Shown here in pieces: positions 36,209-45,440 of a DNA stretch of 64,000 nt. The notes beneath the pieces were generated by a model. That model was not told the DNA's origin. It saw only the letters and a list, made by a program, of their open reading frames with translations, and did no database searches. Each line of letters starts with the position of its first letter. Within the stretch, counting starts at the first letter, position 1. A program made the position numbers and the translations under genes. Origin of the DNA: Rhodopseudomonas sp. (GTDB lineage: Bacteria; Pseudomonadota; Alphaproteobacteria; Rhizobiales; Xanthobacteraceae); NCBI RefSeq assembly GCF_013377015.1, contig NZ_JACABA010000003.1:405510-469509 (forward strand), written 5' to 3'.

Positions 36209-37429
36209 CTATTGCTTGACGAGCGGACAGCCGCCTTCGGCCAGCTGACGGAACACCTGCTCGCCCGGCTGCGAGCTCACGATCTTGTAGTAGTCGTACT
36301 TGTACCTGGACTCTTCCGGCGTTTTGACTTGCACCAGGTACATGGTGTGAAGCACTCGGCCATCGGCACGGACGGCGACGTCCTGGTTATACATGTCGTT
36401 GACCTTCAGCTCGTGCATCTTGGCAGCGACCACGGCAGGATCCGTCGTGCCCGCCGCTTTGACTGCCGCGAGATAGTGGTGCACGCCGCTGTACACGCCG
36501 GCCTGCACCATGCTGGCCACCTTGCCGCCCATCAACGCGGCGTAACGCTTCGACCAGGCACGAGTTCGATCGTTGAGGTCCCAGTAGAACGACGTGGTCA
36601 CCTGCAGGCCCTGCGTCGTCCTGAGCCCGAGTGCGTGCACGTCGGTAATGAAGACCAGGAGGCCGGCGAGACTCTGACCGCCCTGCACAATGCCGAATTC
36701 GCCGGCCTGTTTGATCGCGGTTTGCACGTCGGCGCCCGAGGTCGCGAGCCCGACCACCTTGGCCTTGGAGGCCTGCGCTTGAAGCAGGAACGACGCGAAA
36801 TCGGCAGTTCCGAGTGGATGCGCAGCCGAGCCAACGACCTTGCCGCCTGCGGCCTCGATGAACCTGGTGGCGTCCCGTTGCAGAGCGTGACCAAAGGCGT
36901 AGTCCGCCGCGATGAAATACCAATCCTTGCCGCCACCGCGGGTAACGGCGTCGCTGGTCATCTTCGACAGCGCATAGGTGTCGTAATTGAAATGGAAGCT
37001 CGTCGGCGAGCAGGACTTGCCGGTGAAATCGGACGAGCCCGGGCCGCTGATGACGAAGATCTTGTTCTTTTGGCGCGCGACTTCGAGGATCGCGAAGCCT
37101 GCCGAAGACGCCGCGCCGTCGGCGATCACATCGACGCCTTCATTGTCGAACCATTTGCGAGCGGTAGCGGCCGCAACGTCCGGCTTGTTCTGATGGTCGG
37201 CGAAGATGATCTCAATCTTCCTGCCGAGAATCTCGTTTCCGAACTCCTCCGCCGCGAGCTTGGCTGCTGCAACAGACCCCTGGCCGCCGTTATCAGCAAA
37301 CACACCTGACTGATCGTTCAGCACTCCGATCCTGATGACGTCGTCTGCCGCCGACGCAATGCTCGCCGAAGCGGCGAGCAAGAGCGCCGCCGCGTTCAAT
37401 CTCATTTTGATCGCCATCTTGAACGTCAT
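36209..37429 (-). CDS. ABC transporter substrate-binding protein, branched-chain amino acid/urea type
   Basis: Periplasmic type I binding protein of 406 residues. A signal peptide (LNAAALLLAASASIASAAD) is followed by IRIGVLNDQSGVFADNGGQG, the usual start of LivK/UrtA-like receptors. The second half contains DYAFGHALQRDATRFIEAAG. The start is ATG 37429 with GGGAGG eight bases upstream. The longer frame to 37750 overlaps the broken aldehyde dehydrogenase gene and is not coding. No permease or ATPase genes accompany it, so it is an orphan receptor. The ligand is probably a small acid or amide handled by the surrounding catabolic genes. Confidence 0.9.
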   Translation of the reverse strand: MTFKMAIKMRLNAAALLLAASASIASAADDVIRIGVLNDQSGVFADNGGQGSVAAAKLAAEEFGNEILGRKIEIIFADHQNKPDVAAATARKWFDNEGVDVIADGAASSAGFAILEVARQKNKIFVISGPGSSDFTGKSCSPTSFHFNYDTYALSKMTSDAVTRGGGKDWYFIAADYAFGHALQRDATRFIEAAGGKVVGSAAHPLGTADFASFLLQAQASKAKVVGLATSGADVQTAIKQAGEFGIVQGGQSLAGLLVFITDVHALGLRTTQGLQVTTSFYWDLNDRTRAWSKRYAALMGGKVASMVQAGVYSGVHHYLAAVKAAGTTDPAVVAAKMHELKVNDMYNQDVAVRADGRVLHTMYLVQVKTPEESRYKYDYYKIVSSQPGEQVFRQLAEGGCPLVKQ

Positions 37430-37574
37430 CACTTTGCCTCCCTTTTTGGTTTTTCTGTTTGCCGCCGATGTTCTTATTACCCTTGGCGATGCGGCGGCGG
37501 CATCGAGCGGGTATTCGTTGTTGCGCAGAGGCGCGGACGCACCGGGCCTCGCGGCGGTGCTATCTGTCTCCGGT

Positions 37575-37988
37575 CTAACCGCACGCGGCCGTCCGCTGGT
37601 CGCGATTCCAATAGAGACTCTTGACCTGTTGATAGAGTCGCATGCCGCCAATGCCCTTCTCGCGTCCGATGCCGCTGGTCTTGAAACCACCGAACGGCGT
37701 CGAGATGCTGAGCTGCCTGTAGGGGTGATTTTCGGCGAGACTGCCGGCATTGTCGCCGATGCCTTGCGCGATGCGATTGAGCAGTCGCGCGCGTTCGTGT
37801 GGTTTCATGTCGCGCCATGCGGGCCTTCGCTGAGCGATCTCGGCCACCTGCACGGCGCGGCCGACGTCTGCCGCATTCGCGGTGCCGATCTCGCAATTCA
37901 CCCGCCCATTCGCCGAATTGACCGATTTCAGCGGCTTGCCTTCGCCAACGATCCATTCGTCGCCAACGAGAAACAGCTGCGGGGTCAT
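37575..37988 (-). pseudogene. Aldehyde dehydrogenase with the central two-thirds deleted in frame
   Basis: An open frame of 137 codons joins the two ends of an aldehyde dehydrogenase. Residues 1 to about 86 are a normal N-terminus (LFLVGDEWIVGEGKPLKSVN, then MKPHERARLLNRIAQGIGDN). From about residue 87 it reads PFGGFKTSGIGREKGIGGMR followed by LYQQVKSLYWN, the normal C-terminus. The roughly 350 residues between, with the NAD site and the catalytic cysteine and glutamate, are absent. The frame stays open, so the deletion is in frame. It cannot be an active dehydrogenase. Its ATG overlaps the stop of the flavoprotein gene by four bases (ATGA), showing it was part of that operon. Confidence 0.88.
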
Positions 37989-39475
37989 CGGCCAGCCTTC
38001 GCGCGCGCACCCGCGGAATCGCCTGCGAGGCGTCCGAACACCGCGCCCGCCATCAGACCGGTTCCGCCGGGGTAGTTGAAGTAGAACAGCCCGCCGACCA
38101 GTTCGCCGGCCGCATAGAGGTTCGGGATCGGCGCCTCGTCGAGGCTGACGACTTCGCCGGCTTGCGTGATCTTCAGGCCGCCGAAGGTGAAGGTGATGCC
38201 GCAGGTGACCGCGAAGGCGAGATAGGGCGGCTTGTCCAGCGTATTGGCCCAGTTGCTTTTCGGAATGCCAAGGCCTTTGGTAGTACGGCCATCCTTGACG
38301 TTCGGATTGAACGGAACATCAGTTGTGACGGCGCTGTTCCATTCGCTGACGGTGCGCATGAAGCCCGCGGGATCGATGTCATCGAGCTTCTTCGACAGGT
38401 CTTCCAGCGTGTCGGCTTGAACCTTGGTCACCTGCCGAATGCGGTATTCGTCGCGCAGCAGATGGGCAACCTTCTGATCGAAGATCTGCCAGGCAAATTG
38501 GCCTGGCTGATTGAGAATGACCCGACCGTATTTGGCGTAGGTGTAATTGCGGAAATCGGCCCCCTCATCGACGAAGCGCTCGCCGTTCGCGTTGACCATG
38601 ATTCCGAACGGGTAGGAATGCTTCTGAAAGCCGTCGCCGACTGCGAGGTCGCCATGCTCCGGGGCGTTTCGATCCCAGCCAACCGCGTGGCAGCCCGACC
38701 AGTTGCCGGTCGGTCGCGCGCCGATATCGAGCGCCATCTGGATGCCGGCACCGGTGTTGAACCGCGTCCCGCGCACCTTCGCCAGATCCCACGACGGACC
38801 GAGATAGCGCGTGCGCCATTCGGCATTCGCCTGAAACCCACCGCTGGCAAGGATGACGGCCTTCGCGGAGATCTCGCGCAACTTGCCGCCCTGACGGACC
38901 CGCATACCGGTCACGGCGCCTTCGTCGTTCGTCAGCAATGACAGTACGCGCGTTTCGAACATCACGTCGATGCCCTCGCGCTTGGCCGATGTGTGCAGCG
39001 CCTCGACCAGTCCCGGACCGCCACCCCAAGCCTCGACGGTCAAACCGCCCCAGAACTTGAATCGGCCATCCACCTTGAACGCCTGGCGGCCGTAGATCGG
39101 CACGAAACGTACCCCCTTGCTGCGCATCCATTTCATGGTGGAATGGCTGCGGCGCACCAGCAGTTCGCACATATCGGGATCGGTGCGGTTCTGCGTGACG
39201 CGCGCCATGTCGTCGAAGAACTGGTCTTCGCTGTAGGTGCCGAAGTCGGTGGTTTCTTTCTCGCTGTCAGACAGGTCGGGCATCAATTCGTAAAGATCTT
39301 CCACCGTGTTGTAGGCGACCCGCATGGCGCCCGCGGTAAAGGTCGAATTGCCGCCATGCTCGCCCTCGGGCGCGCATTCCAGCACCGCGACGCTCACGCC
39401 ATATTCCCGCGCTGCGAGTGCCGCGCACATCGCGGCATTGCCCGCCCCCACAACCACGACATCGTATTTGCTCAT
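37985..39475 (-). CDS. FAD-dependent dehydrogenase resembling tricarballylate dehydrogenase TcuA
   Basis: Flavoprotein of 496 residues of the fumarate reductase/succinate dehydrogenase superfamily. The FAD-binding start is YDVVVVGAGNAAMCAALAAR, and GGNSTFTAGAMRV follows. The C-terminal FAD site is LYAAGELVGGLFYFNYPGG, then TGLMAGAVFGRLAG. The FNYPGGTGLMAGA end is characteristic of TcuA and 3-oxosteroid/fumarate reductase-like relatives. TcuA oxidises tricarballylate to cis-aconitate. Here the true substrate may differ, since no tcuB or tcuC is nearby. The start is ATG 39475 with AGGA upstream. A palindromic operator lies about 95 bases further up. Confidence 0.85.
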   Translation of the reverse strand: MSKYDVVVVGAGNAAMCAALAAREYGVSVAVLECAPEGEHGGNSTFTAGAMRVAYNTVEDLYELMPDLSDSEKETTDFGTYSEDQFFDDMARVTQNRTDPDMCELLVRRSHSTMKWMRSKGVRFVPIYGRQAFKVDGRFKFWGGLTVEAWGGGPGLVEALHTSAKREGIDVMFETRVLSLLTNDEGAVTGMRVRQGGKLREISAKAVILASGGFQANAEWRTRYLGPSWDLAKVRGTRFNTGAGIQMALDIGARPTGNWSGCHAVGWDRNAPEHGDLAVGDGFQKHSYPFGIMVNANGERFVDEGADFRNYTYAKYGRVILNQPGQFAWQIFDQKVAHLLRDEYRIRQVTKVQADTLEDLSKKLDDIDPAGFMRTVSEWNSAVTTDVPFNPNVKDGRTTKGLGIPKSNWANTLDKPPYLAFAVTCGITFTFGGLKITQAGEVVSLDEAPIPNLYAAGELVGGLFYFNYPGGTGLMAGAVFGRLAGDSAGARAKAGR

Positions 39476-39567
39476 GACGATCCTATCGATGTTCCCTCGC
39501 GCGGCACCGGCGCGCCGCGCATGTCCTCAGCCACAATCCGCCTGGTCAGGCTCTGCATATCCTAAAA

Positions 39568-39584
39568 ACAGAACGCTATTCTAT
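39568..39584. promoter_or_regulatory. 17-base palindromic operator, copy A
   Basis: ACAGAACGCTATTCTAT, core AGAAC-GCT-ATTCT (one mismatch in the dyad). It lies 93 bases upstream of the flavoprotein start, in the 310-base gap 39476-39785 that has no gene. It matches copy B at 43107-43123 (read on the other strand) at 15 of 17 positions. This match supports a shared regulator, perhaps the IclR protein at 48.7 kb. Confidence 0.6.
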
Positions 39585-39785
39585 TTTTATCCACAGCTGT
39601 GTATACCGCTTCCCGGGACGAACTCAAGCGGCCGGAATTCAAAACCCGATCATTGAGCAGCCGACACGCGCGGCAATCGCGTGCGCGCGGAATCATAACT
39701 TTGCGTCGTTGGCGCCCAACAATTTGGTCCCAGGTCGGACAGGTTGGGGGCTCCGGCGTGACCACCCGCGCCTCAAGTCGATTGC

Positions 39786-40901
39786 TCACAAGGATTCGAC
39801 CCGGACGATGGCTTCGGCCAGTTGCTGCCTGGAGACCAATTCATGGCGAGCGGCGACGTAAGGTGCCTCGAAGGTCAGCGAAGCAATGTTGCGGATGTCG
39901 TTATCGGATCCATTGGGCAGCCCGATGTCGGCGAGACAAACGGGCAGCCCGAGTTTGACGAGGAAATCCCTGATCTCGAGCAGGGCATCGTCGGCGAAGC
40001 CGTTCGCGGCGAGCTGGACCAACAGACCGTAAGCCACCAATTCGCCATGCAGCGCTTGTTGCGTCTGGGGATAGGCGGTGATGCCCCGCAACATGCCATG
40101 GGCGATGGACAGGCCGCCGCCTTCGAAAGCCAGACCGGAATACAGCACGGTCGCCTCGACAACGCGTTCGAACGCGGCATTCGCCACCTCGCTCGGCACC
40201 GCCAGATCGAACACTTCCATCGCCGCCACTGCATCCGTGCGTATCACCTGGTAGCAGCTTTCCGCCAGCAGCGACGCCAACCGCGTCGGCGCCCCCTGAA
40301 AGAAATTGGGTAAGCCGGCGCCAACCGAATCGGCCACTTCGAATTTCTTGGTGATGGCGTCGCCGATTCCCGCGACGAAGAACCGGCGCGGCGCCGACCT
40401 GATCACCGAGGTGTCGACGAGGACCGCGTCGGGATTGCGGCGCAGCAGCGGCACTTCGACAATCTTGTGGTTCTCGTCGTAGATCGCCATCAGCCGGCTG
40501 GTGGGGGCGTCGCTGGAAGCGATGGTCGGAACGATGACGATCGACACCGACAGCGCATGCGCTACGGCTTTGGCCGTATCCAACGCCTTGCCGCCGCCGA
40601 CACCGACGATCGCGGTGCAGGCGTTGTCGCCGATCGCAGCCACCAGGCGGTCGATCTCGCGACGCGTGCATTCACCCGTGAATGCCAACAGGTTCATTCG
40701 AATGCCATGCTTGTCGCCGAGTTCGGCGGCGACGGATTTGAACAGCGGCATCACAAAGGGATCGACCAGGGCGACCACCGCGCCGCCGTCCGCCAGACTG
40801 CCGAGACAAGGGCCAAGCCGATCGAGAGCGCCCGGGCCCTGAACATAAAGCGAGGGAAAACCGATGACCTTGATGGGCATCGCAGAGATTTTGTCCGTCA
40901 T
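39786..40901 (-). CDS. Iron-containing/glycerol dehydrogenase-family alcohol dehydrogenase
   Basis: Metal-dependent alcohol dehydrogenase of 371 residues, closest in motif layout to GldA. The NAD-binding GVGGGKALDTAKAVAHAL is followed by IASSDAPTSRLMAIYDE. Metal ligands are expected in GIGDAITKKFE (Asp), GGGLSIAHGML (His) and ALHGELVAYGLL (His). It oxidises a vicinal diol or polyol such as glycerol, or reduces a matching ketone; the actual substrate is unknown. The start ATG 40901 is chosen because family similarity begins just after it. It is the last gene of a ligase-thioesterase-dehydrogenase operon. Confidence 0.86.
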   Translation of the reverse strand: MTDKISAMPIKVIGFPSLYVQGPGALDRLGPCLGSLADGGAVVALVDPFVMPLFKSVAAELGDKHGIRMNLLAFTGECTRREIDRLVAAIGDNACTAIVGVGGGKALDTAKAVAHALSVSIVIVPTIASSDAPTSRLMAIYDENHKIVEVPLLRRNPDAVLVDTSVIRSAPRRFFVAGIGDAITKKFEVADSVGAGLPNFFQGAPTRLASLLAESCYQVIRTDAVAAMEVFDLAVPSEVANAAFERVVEATVLYSGLAFEGGGLSIAHGMLRGITAYPQTQQALHGELVAYGLLVQLAANGFADDALLEIRDFLVKLGLPVCLADIGLPNGSDNDIRNIASLTFEAPYVAARHELVSRQQLAEAIVRVESL

Positions 40902-40918
40902 TGCAGGGAACTCAATCT

Positions 40919-41425
40919 TCAGTCGTGACGAAGTGAAATGGCGCGGCCGGCGTAGCGCGGAGCGGGAAGGTGCTTTTGCGACTCGAAGATCGCCTTGAAG
41001 GTCTCGTGGACGTCCGTCGACAATGGCGCCGGGCGACGGGTTTGGATCCCGACACACACCAGCAGTTGCTCGTTGGCCGCCGCAAGGTGGCCATGCTGTT
41101 CGTCCTGCATTGTCATGTAGACGTGCAGGCGGTCGGTCCCGAGCGCGAGGATGCGCAAATGCACCTGGATAGGACTGCCGAGGTGCAATTCGTGCCGATA
41201 GACGATATTGGCTTGACTGACGAATACCGTCTTTCCGGTTTCTCCGATCCGGTCGGGACCGATCCCGCATTGCGTGCAGAATTTGCAGATCGCGGCATCG
41301 AACACGGTCAGATAGGCCGCGACATTCATATGGCCGTTATGGTCGACCCAATTATCGACAATGGCAGCCCGATGAACGAGCAGGCCGTGATCGGGCGAGA
41401 GGGAGGCGGGAGGAGCAGCGGTCAT
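40919..41425 (-). CDS. Acyl-CoA thioesterase, hotdog fold
   Basis: Thioesterase of 168 residues of the 4-hydroxybenzoyl-CoA thioesterase type. The active-site region is NWVDHNGHMNVAAYLTVFD, and the central strand contains HLRILALGTDRLHVYMTM. The sequence resembles the thioesterases found beside carnitine or betaine catabolic genes, but that is not specific. It starts seven bases after the ligase stop, so the pair is translationally close. It may hydrolyse the CoA ester made by the adjacent ligase or its product. Confidence 0.86.
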   Translation of the reverse strand: MTAAPPASLSPDHGLLVHRAAIVDNWVDHNGHMNVAAYLTVFDAAICKFCTQCGIGPDRIGETGKTVFVSQANIVYRHELHLGSPIQVHLRILALGTDRLHVYMTMQDEQHGHLAAANEQLLVCVGIQTRRPAPLSTDVHETFKAIFESQKHLPAPRYAGRAISLRHD

Positions 41426-41432
41426 CGAAGGC

Positions 41433-43049
41433 TCATGCCGGAAACAGCTTGCGGAGTTCGGTCTTCAGTATCTTCCCGGTCGCCGACAGCGGCATTTCGG
41501 CGATCACCTCGACCCGTTCCGGAATCCACCATTTCGCGACCTTGGCGCCGATGAAGTTCAACAGCGACGCCGGGTCGATCGGCATCTCATCGTCCTGCTG
41601 CTGCACCACGAGCAGCGGTCGCTCCTGCCATTTCGGATGCGGGATACCGATCACAGCGGCATAGCGGGCGCCCGGATAAGTCAGCGCGAGTTCTTCGAGT
41701 TCGGCGCTGGAAATCCATTCGCCACCGGACTTGATGATGTCCTTGGCGCGGTCCTTGATCTCGATATACCCTTCCGGATCAATCGTCGCCATATCTCCGG
41801 TGACCAGCCAACCGTCTCGGCTCAACGGGCTCGAGGTCTCGTTGTAGTAGCCGCTTGCGGTCCACGGGCCTCGCGCCTGCATGGCCCCGACCGAGACGCC
41901 ATCGTGCGGCACGGGACGGCCGTCTTCCTCGACAAGGCGCAAGCGCGTGCCCCAGGACGCACGCCCCGACTTACCCTTGTAGGCAAGTTGTTCGGCCTTC
42001 GACAGGCGTTCGAGGCCTGGCTTCAGGCTCCCCTTGCTTGAGCACAACGATTCCGTCATGCCCCAGGTCTGCACGATACTGACGCCATGCCGCTGTTCCC
42101 AGCGCTCGATCAGCGACTGCGGCACGGCGCTGCCACTCGTGAGCAGCGACTGCAGGCTGGGAATGCTCTGGCTGTTCCGATCCAGCCAGTCGCACAACGT
42201 CAGCAACACCGTTGGCACCGCCCCTGCGATCGTCACATGTTCATCCTGCATCAGCATGCAAATCACCGCGGGGTCATGCTGCCGGCCGGGCAGCACGAGC
42301 TTTGCGCCGCACAGCGGAGCGGTGTGGGGAAAACTCCATCCGGTCGCATGAAACATGCCGGCGATCGGCATGTAGACGTCGAGCGCGCCATTGCGGTAGC
42401 CGCCGAAGAAATCCTTCGCAATGCTGGCCAGCGCGATCAACACCAAGGAGCGGTGCGAATAGAGCACGCCCTTGGGATTACCCGTCGTGCCTGAAGTGTA
42501 ACACAGGATCGCCGCGGCCTTTTCGTCGAACGTCGGAAATTCAGCAAGAGCGCCGCTCGCCGCGATCAGGGCTTCGTAGTCCAGACACGCCCCCTGGGTC
42601 TCGAGCGGCGCAGGACCGTCATTGATGTAGACGACGGTTTCGACATGGCTCAGGCGGCTCCGGATCCTGCCGACGAGGTCAGCGCAACCGCTGTCGAACA
42701 ACAGGATCTTCGCTCCGCCGTGGTTGACGATATAGACGACGTGGTCCTCGGATAGCCGAGGGTTCACTGTATGCAGAACGCCACCGACGCAGGGTACCGC
42801 ATAAAACAGTTCAAAGTGCTGGTGCGTGTTCCAGCACAGCGACGCGACGCGATCCGATTGCGTCAGCCCGACACCCTGCAGCGCACGACCAAGCTTGCGC
42901 ATTCTGTCGTAGGCCTCGCGATAGCCATAACGGTGCACCTCGCCGGCAACGCTGCGCGAAACGACTTCGGTGTCGCCATGGTAGCTCGCGGCATAGTCGA
43001 TGATGGACGACAGCAGCAACGGCTCGTCCATCATCAGGCTCTCGATCAT
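41433..43049 (-). CDS. AMP-forming acyl-CoA ligase
   Basis: ANL-superfamily ligase of 538 residues that activates a carboxylic acid with ATP and CoA. The P-loop is [19 protein letters not shown]. Motif TWGMTESL, the ADP-loop [19 protein letters not shown], the hinge [16 protein letters not shown] and the C-terminal catalytic lysine in [12 protein letters not shown] are all present. It looks like medium/long-chain fatty acyl or aryl acyl ligases (FadD/AlkK type). It is the first gene of a three-gene operon, with the copy B operator 58 bases upstream. Confidence 0.92.
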   Translation of the reverse strand: MIESLMMDEPLLLSSIIDYAASYHGDTEVVSRSVAGEVHRYGYREAYDRMRKLGRALQGVGLTQSDRVASLCWNTHQHFELFYAVPCVGGVLHTVNPRLSEDHVVYIVNHGGAKILLFDSGCADLVGRIRSRLSHVETVVYINDGPAPLETQGACLDYEALIAASGALAEFPTFDEKAAAILCYTSGTTGNPKGVLYSHRSLVLIALASIAKDFFGGYRNGALDVYMPIAGMFHATGWSFPHTAPLCGAKLVLPGRQHDPAVICMLMQDEHVTIAGAVPTVLLTLCDWLDRNSQSIPSLQSLLTSGSAVPQSLIERWEQRHGVSIVQTWGMTESLCSSKGSLKPGLERLSKAEQLAYKGKSGRASWGTRLRLVEEDGRPVPHDGVSVGAMQARGPWTASGYYNETSSPLSRDGWLVTGDMATIDPEGYIEIKDRAKDIIKSGGEWISSAELEELALTYPGARYAAVIGIPHPKWQERPLLVVQQQDDEMPIDPASLLNFIGAKVAKWWIPERVEVIAEMPLSATGKILKTELRKLFPA

Positions 43050-43106
43050 GCGCTTTTCCCGACTTTCGAAGAATCAACTTGACACACTGAATCGCGCGAC
43101 GCGATA

Positions 43107-43123
43107 ATAGAACGGCGTTCTGT
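43107..43123. promoter_or_regulatory. 17-base palindromic operator, copy B, in the ligase/dioxygenase divergent promoter
   Basis: ATAGAACGGCGTTCTGT with the perfect dyad AGAAC-GGC-GTTCT. It lies 58 bases before the ligase start (minus strand) and 107 bases before the cupin dioxygenase start (plus strand), so one site could control both. It is the inverted, near-identical partner of copy A. Confidence 0.65.
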
Positions 43124-43229
43124 AAATTGGATTATCGGCAGACGCAGGTCAAGTGGTTCGGTCTGCCGGGTGTCCGCAGCGGCATTCGCATCCCGGATCT
43201 TCAATTAAAAAGAACAGGAGTTCAGAGGG

Positions 43230-43739
43230 ATGAAAGCGTTTCCAAGACCGGTGCCGCCAGAGCGCCAGCCCGCGGGCATGATTCCGGAAATCGTGCTCAA
43301 GGCGGAGCCTGACGACGAGCGCGTCTGGGTCCCTCTGCACGACAATGTCTGGTTTCGTCCGCTGCTGCTGAACACGGTCGAGGGCTACTGGACCAGCCTG
43401 CTGCGGGTCCGTGCGGCGGGCGTGGTCAGCGTTCATCGTCATCCGGCCCCGGTTCACGGCTACGTCATCAAGGGCCAATGGCGCTATCTGGAGCACGACT
43501 GGGTTGCGACCGAAGGCAGCTACGTGTTCGAGCCGCCAGGCGAAACCCACACGCTCGTCATCGACGAAGGTGTCGAGGAAATGATCACCTGGTTCCTCGT
43601 CAACGGGTCGATGCTCTACGTCGACGATAAGGGGGACATCACTGGTTACGCGGATGTTTTCCAGCGCATCGAATTGTGCCGCGCGCACTACATCAAGGTC
43701 GGCCTCGGCGCCGATTTCGTGAATCAGTTCATTCGATAA
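43230..43739 (+). CDS. Cupin dioxygenase, 2,4'-dihydroxyacetophenone dioxygenase family
   Basis: Single-domain cupin of 169 residues. The metal-binding histidines are in VVSVHRHPAPVHGYVIKG (HxH plus a third His), and a second motif lies in FEPPGETHTLVIDE. Length and motif layout match 2,4'-dihydroxyacetophenone dioxygenase, an iron enzyme that cleaves the side chain to 4-hydroxybenzoate and formate. The exact substrate here is not proven, as the family is broader. AGGAG lies ten bases before the ATG. It is divergent from the acyl-CoA ligase operon and precedes an ABC importer. Confidence 0.82.
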   Translation: MKAFPRPVPPERQPAGMIPEIVLKAEPDDERVWVPLHDNVWFRPLLLNTVEGYWTSLLRVRAAGVVSVHRHPAPVHGYVIKGQWRYLEHDWVATEGSYVFEPPGETHTLVIDEGVEEMITWFLVNGSMLYVDDKGDITGYADVFQRIELCRAHYIKVGLGADFVNQFIR

Positions 43740-44081
43740 CGAAGAGCCGACGGACGGTTCCCCGCCCGCAAGTGAAGGCGAACGCCGTCCGATCCGACAA
43801 ACGAGCGACCACATGCTGACGCGCCACGCCAGTGTGATCTGAGTCCGCGCCAGGACTTCGGCCCCGCCAGCATTGCGAGCGGCAACCGAGCCAACAATGG
43901 CGGCGCGTTGTTGACCAAGAAAATCTCGGGGCGACCCGCCACCGACAGGTTGTGTTTCGTGGACAGGCCGAAGGCATCCGGTAGGCATTCAGGTGACCTG
44001 ATTGCTGATCGGCCATCGATGCTGCCGCTGAACGCAGGCTCCGGCAAGGTCAGGGCGCCATAATATTACAGGGGAGGAACT
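43740..44081. other. Gap of 340 bases before the ABC importer
   Basis: No convincing gene. A minus-strand frame of 107 codons (43724-44047) has one hydrophobic patch (VNNAPPLLARLPLAMLAGP) but no family resemblance, and it may be a decayed remnant or chance. The right end carries a strong ribosome site, GGGGAGG, for the binding-protein gene. The promoter of the importer should lie here. Confidence 0.4.
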
Positions 44082-45428
44082 ATGCAGCAGAATCGTCGGG
44101 GCCTCGGCCCATTGTCACGTCGTACAGTCTTGATCGCAGGGGCATCCGTGATCGCCACGCGCGCATTCGGTGCGCCAGACGCCAAAGGACTCGGAACCGC
44201 GGAGCAGCCGGTAAAACTCCGGATGATCGCCGATGCGGCCTATGCCAATGCCTGGCAAGCCGGCATGGTCCCGGAATTCAACAAGACCTATCCATACATC
44301 AATGTCACGATCGACCCGGTGCCCTATGCCGAGTTGCTTGCAAAGATCATGCTCGATGCGACGGCGGTGGAACCGGTTTACGACATCATTGTCGCCGACG
44401 ATCCATGGGTTCCGCAGATCGCGCAGACCGGTGCCTTGCTCGATCTCCGCAAGGAAACCGCCGCCTGGACCGCCAAGGACTACGACTGGGACGATTTCAA
44501 TGCTGCGCCCTTGGCAGCCACTGAATGGAAGGGGATTCAGTACGGCGTGCCCTTTCGCTCCAACATGCTGCTGATGTTCGTCAATAAGACATTATACAAG
44601 AAAGCCGGCCTCCCGGTGCCGACAGCGGCGCTGACCTGGGACGAATATCTGGCGCAGGCTCCGAAGCTGGTGCAGGACACCAACGGCGACGGCACCGTCG
44701 ATGCGTGGGCGATCGATACCTATTTCAAGCGCGATCAGCTGACTCCGACGATCTGGCAGGCCATCTTCAATTCCTACGGCGGCCAGCTGATCGACGCCAA
44801 CAACAAGCCCGCCTTCAACGACGAGATCGGCGTCAAGGCGCTGAAGATCCATGTCGAGCTGCTCAAATATGCCCCGCCCGGCTCCGTCAGCCATGGCTAC
44901 AGCGAAGCCCTCTCCTCCTTCCGCCAGGGACAGGCGGCGACGAGTTTCATGTGGGGCAGCGTCTACCGCAACAGCGCGGTCGATCCGAAGACCACGAAGC
45001 TGACGCCGGAAGAGGTCGGGATCCAGGTGATGCCGGTCGGCAGCGCCCATGCCGGCGCGCATCGCGGCATTGCCAGCGGCACCATCCAGAGCAAGAGCGC
45101 GCACAAGGAAGCTGCGTGGGCCTTGCTGCAATGGTTCAGCTCGAGAGAGGGCGAACGCTGGCACAGCAACACGCTGGGCGGCTTCCCGGCCCGCAAATCC
45201 ACGCTGACCAGCAAGCCCGACAGCGACTGGCTGGTCCCGGTGTTCGCCGCGCTTCAGCAAGGATACGACACCGCCGAGGCCGGCAAGATGTGGCGCCTGC
45301 GTCATCCGAAGTCGGATGCCGTTCAGCAGGTGCTGGCGGATGCGGTGGCGGCGGCTATTTCCGGACAAGCGACACCGGAAGCCGCGCTGCAGACCGCCTC
45401 GACCAGGGTCGAAAAGATTCTGAAATAG
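44082..45428 (+). CDS. ABC importer sugar-type (family 1) solute-binding protein
   Basis: Extracytoplasmic binding protein of 448 residues. The N-terminus has a Tat-like twin-arginine motif (LSRRTVLIAGASVIATRAFG). The mature part starts VKLRMIADAAYANAWQAG and has the family 1 pattern VPEFNKTYPYINVTIDPVPY and YDIIVADDPWVPQI. Such receptors bind sugars, polyols or glycosides. It is followed 12 bases later by two MalF/MalG-like permeases and then an ATPase. GGGGAGG precedes the ATG. The ligand is unknown, and the dioxygenase next door suggests an aromatic glycoside or polyol as one option. Confidence 0.9.
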   Translation: MQQNRRGLGPLSRRTVLIAGASVIATRAFGAPDAKGLGTAEQPVKLRMIADAAYANAWQAGMVPEFNKTYPYINVTIDPVPYAELLAKIMLDATAVEPVYDIIVADDPWVPQIAQTGALLDLRKETAAWTAKDYDWDDFNAAPLAATEWKGIQYGVPFRSNMLLMFVNKTLYKKAGLPVPTAALTWDEYLAQAPKLVQDTNGDGTVDAWAIDTYFKRDQLTPTIWQAIFNSYGGQLIDANNKPAFNDEIGVKALKIHVELLKYAPPGSVSHGYSEALSSFRQGQAATSFMWGSVYRNSAVDPKTTKLTPEEVGIQVMPVGSAHAGAHRGIASGTIQSKSAHKEAAWALLQWFSSREGERWHSNTLGGFPARKSTLTSKPDSDWLVPVFAALQQGYDTAEAGKMWRLRHPKSDAVQQVLADAVAAAISGQATPEAALQTASTRVEKILK

Positions 45429-45440
45429 GACCAACCGTTC

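Noticed and set aside
36161-37309. A 382-codon plus-strand frame opposite the ABC binding-protein gene
   Set aside because: It is a shadow of the minus-strand receptor, which has a signal peptide, a ribosome site and family motifs.
37430-37750. N-terminal extension of the orphan binding-protein frame
   Set aside because: It overlaps the aldehyde dehydrogenase remnant and lacks receptor sequence. The signal peptide and GGGAGG place the true start at 37429.
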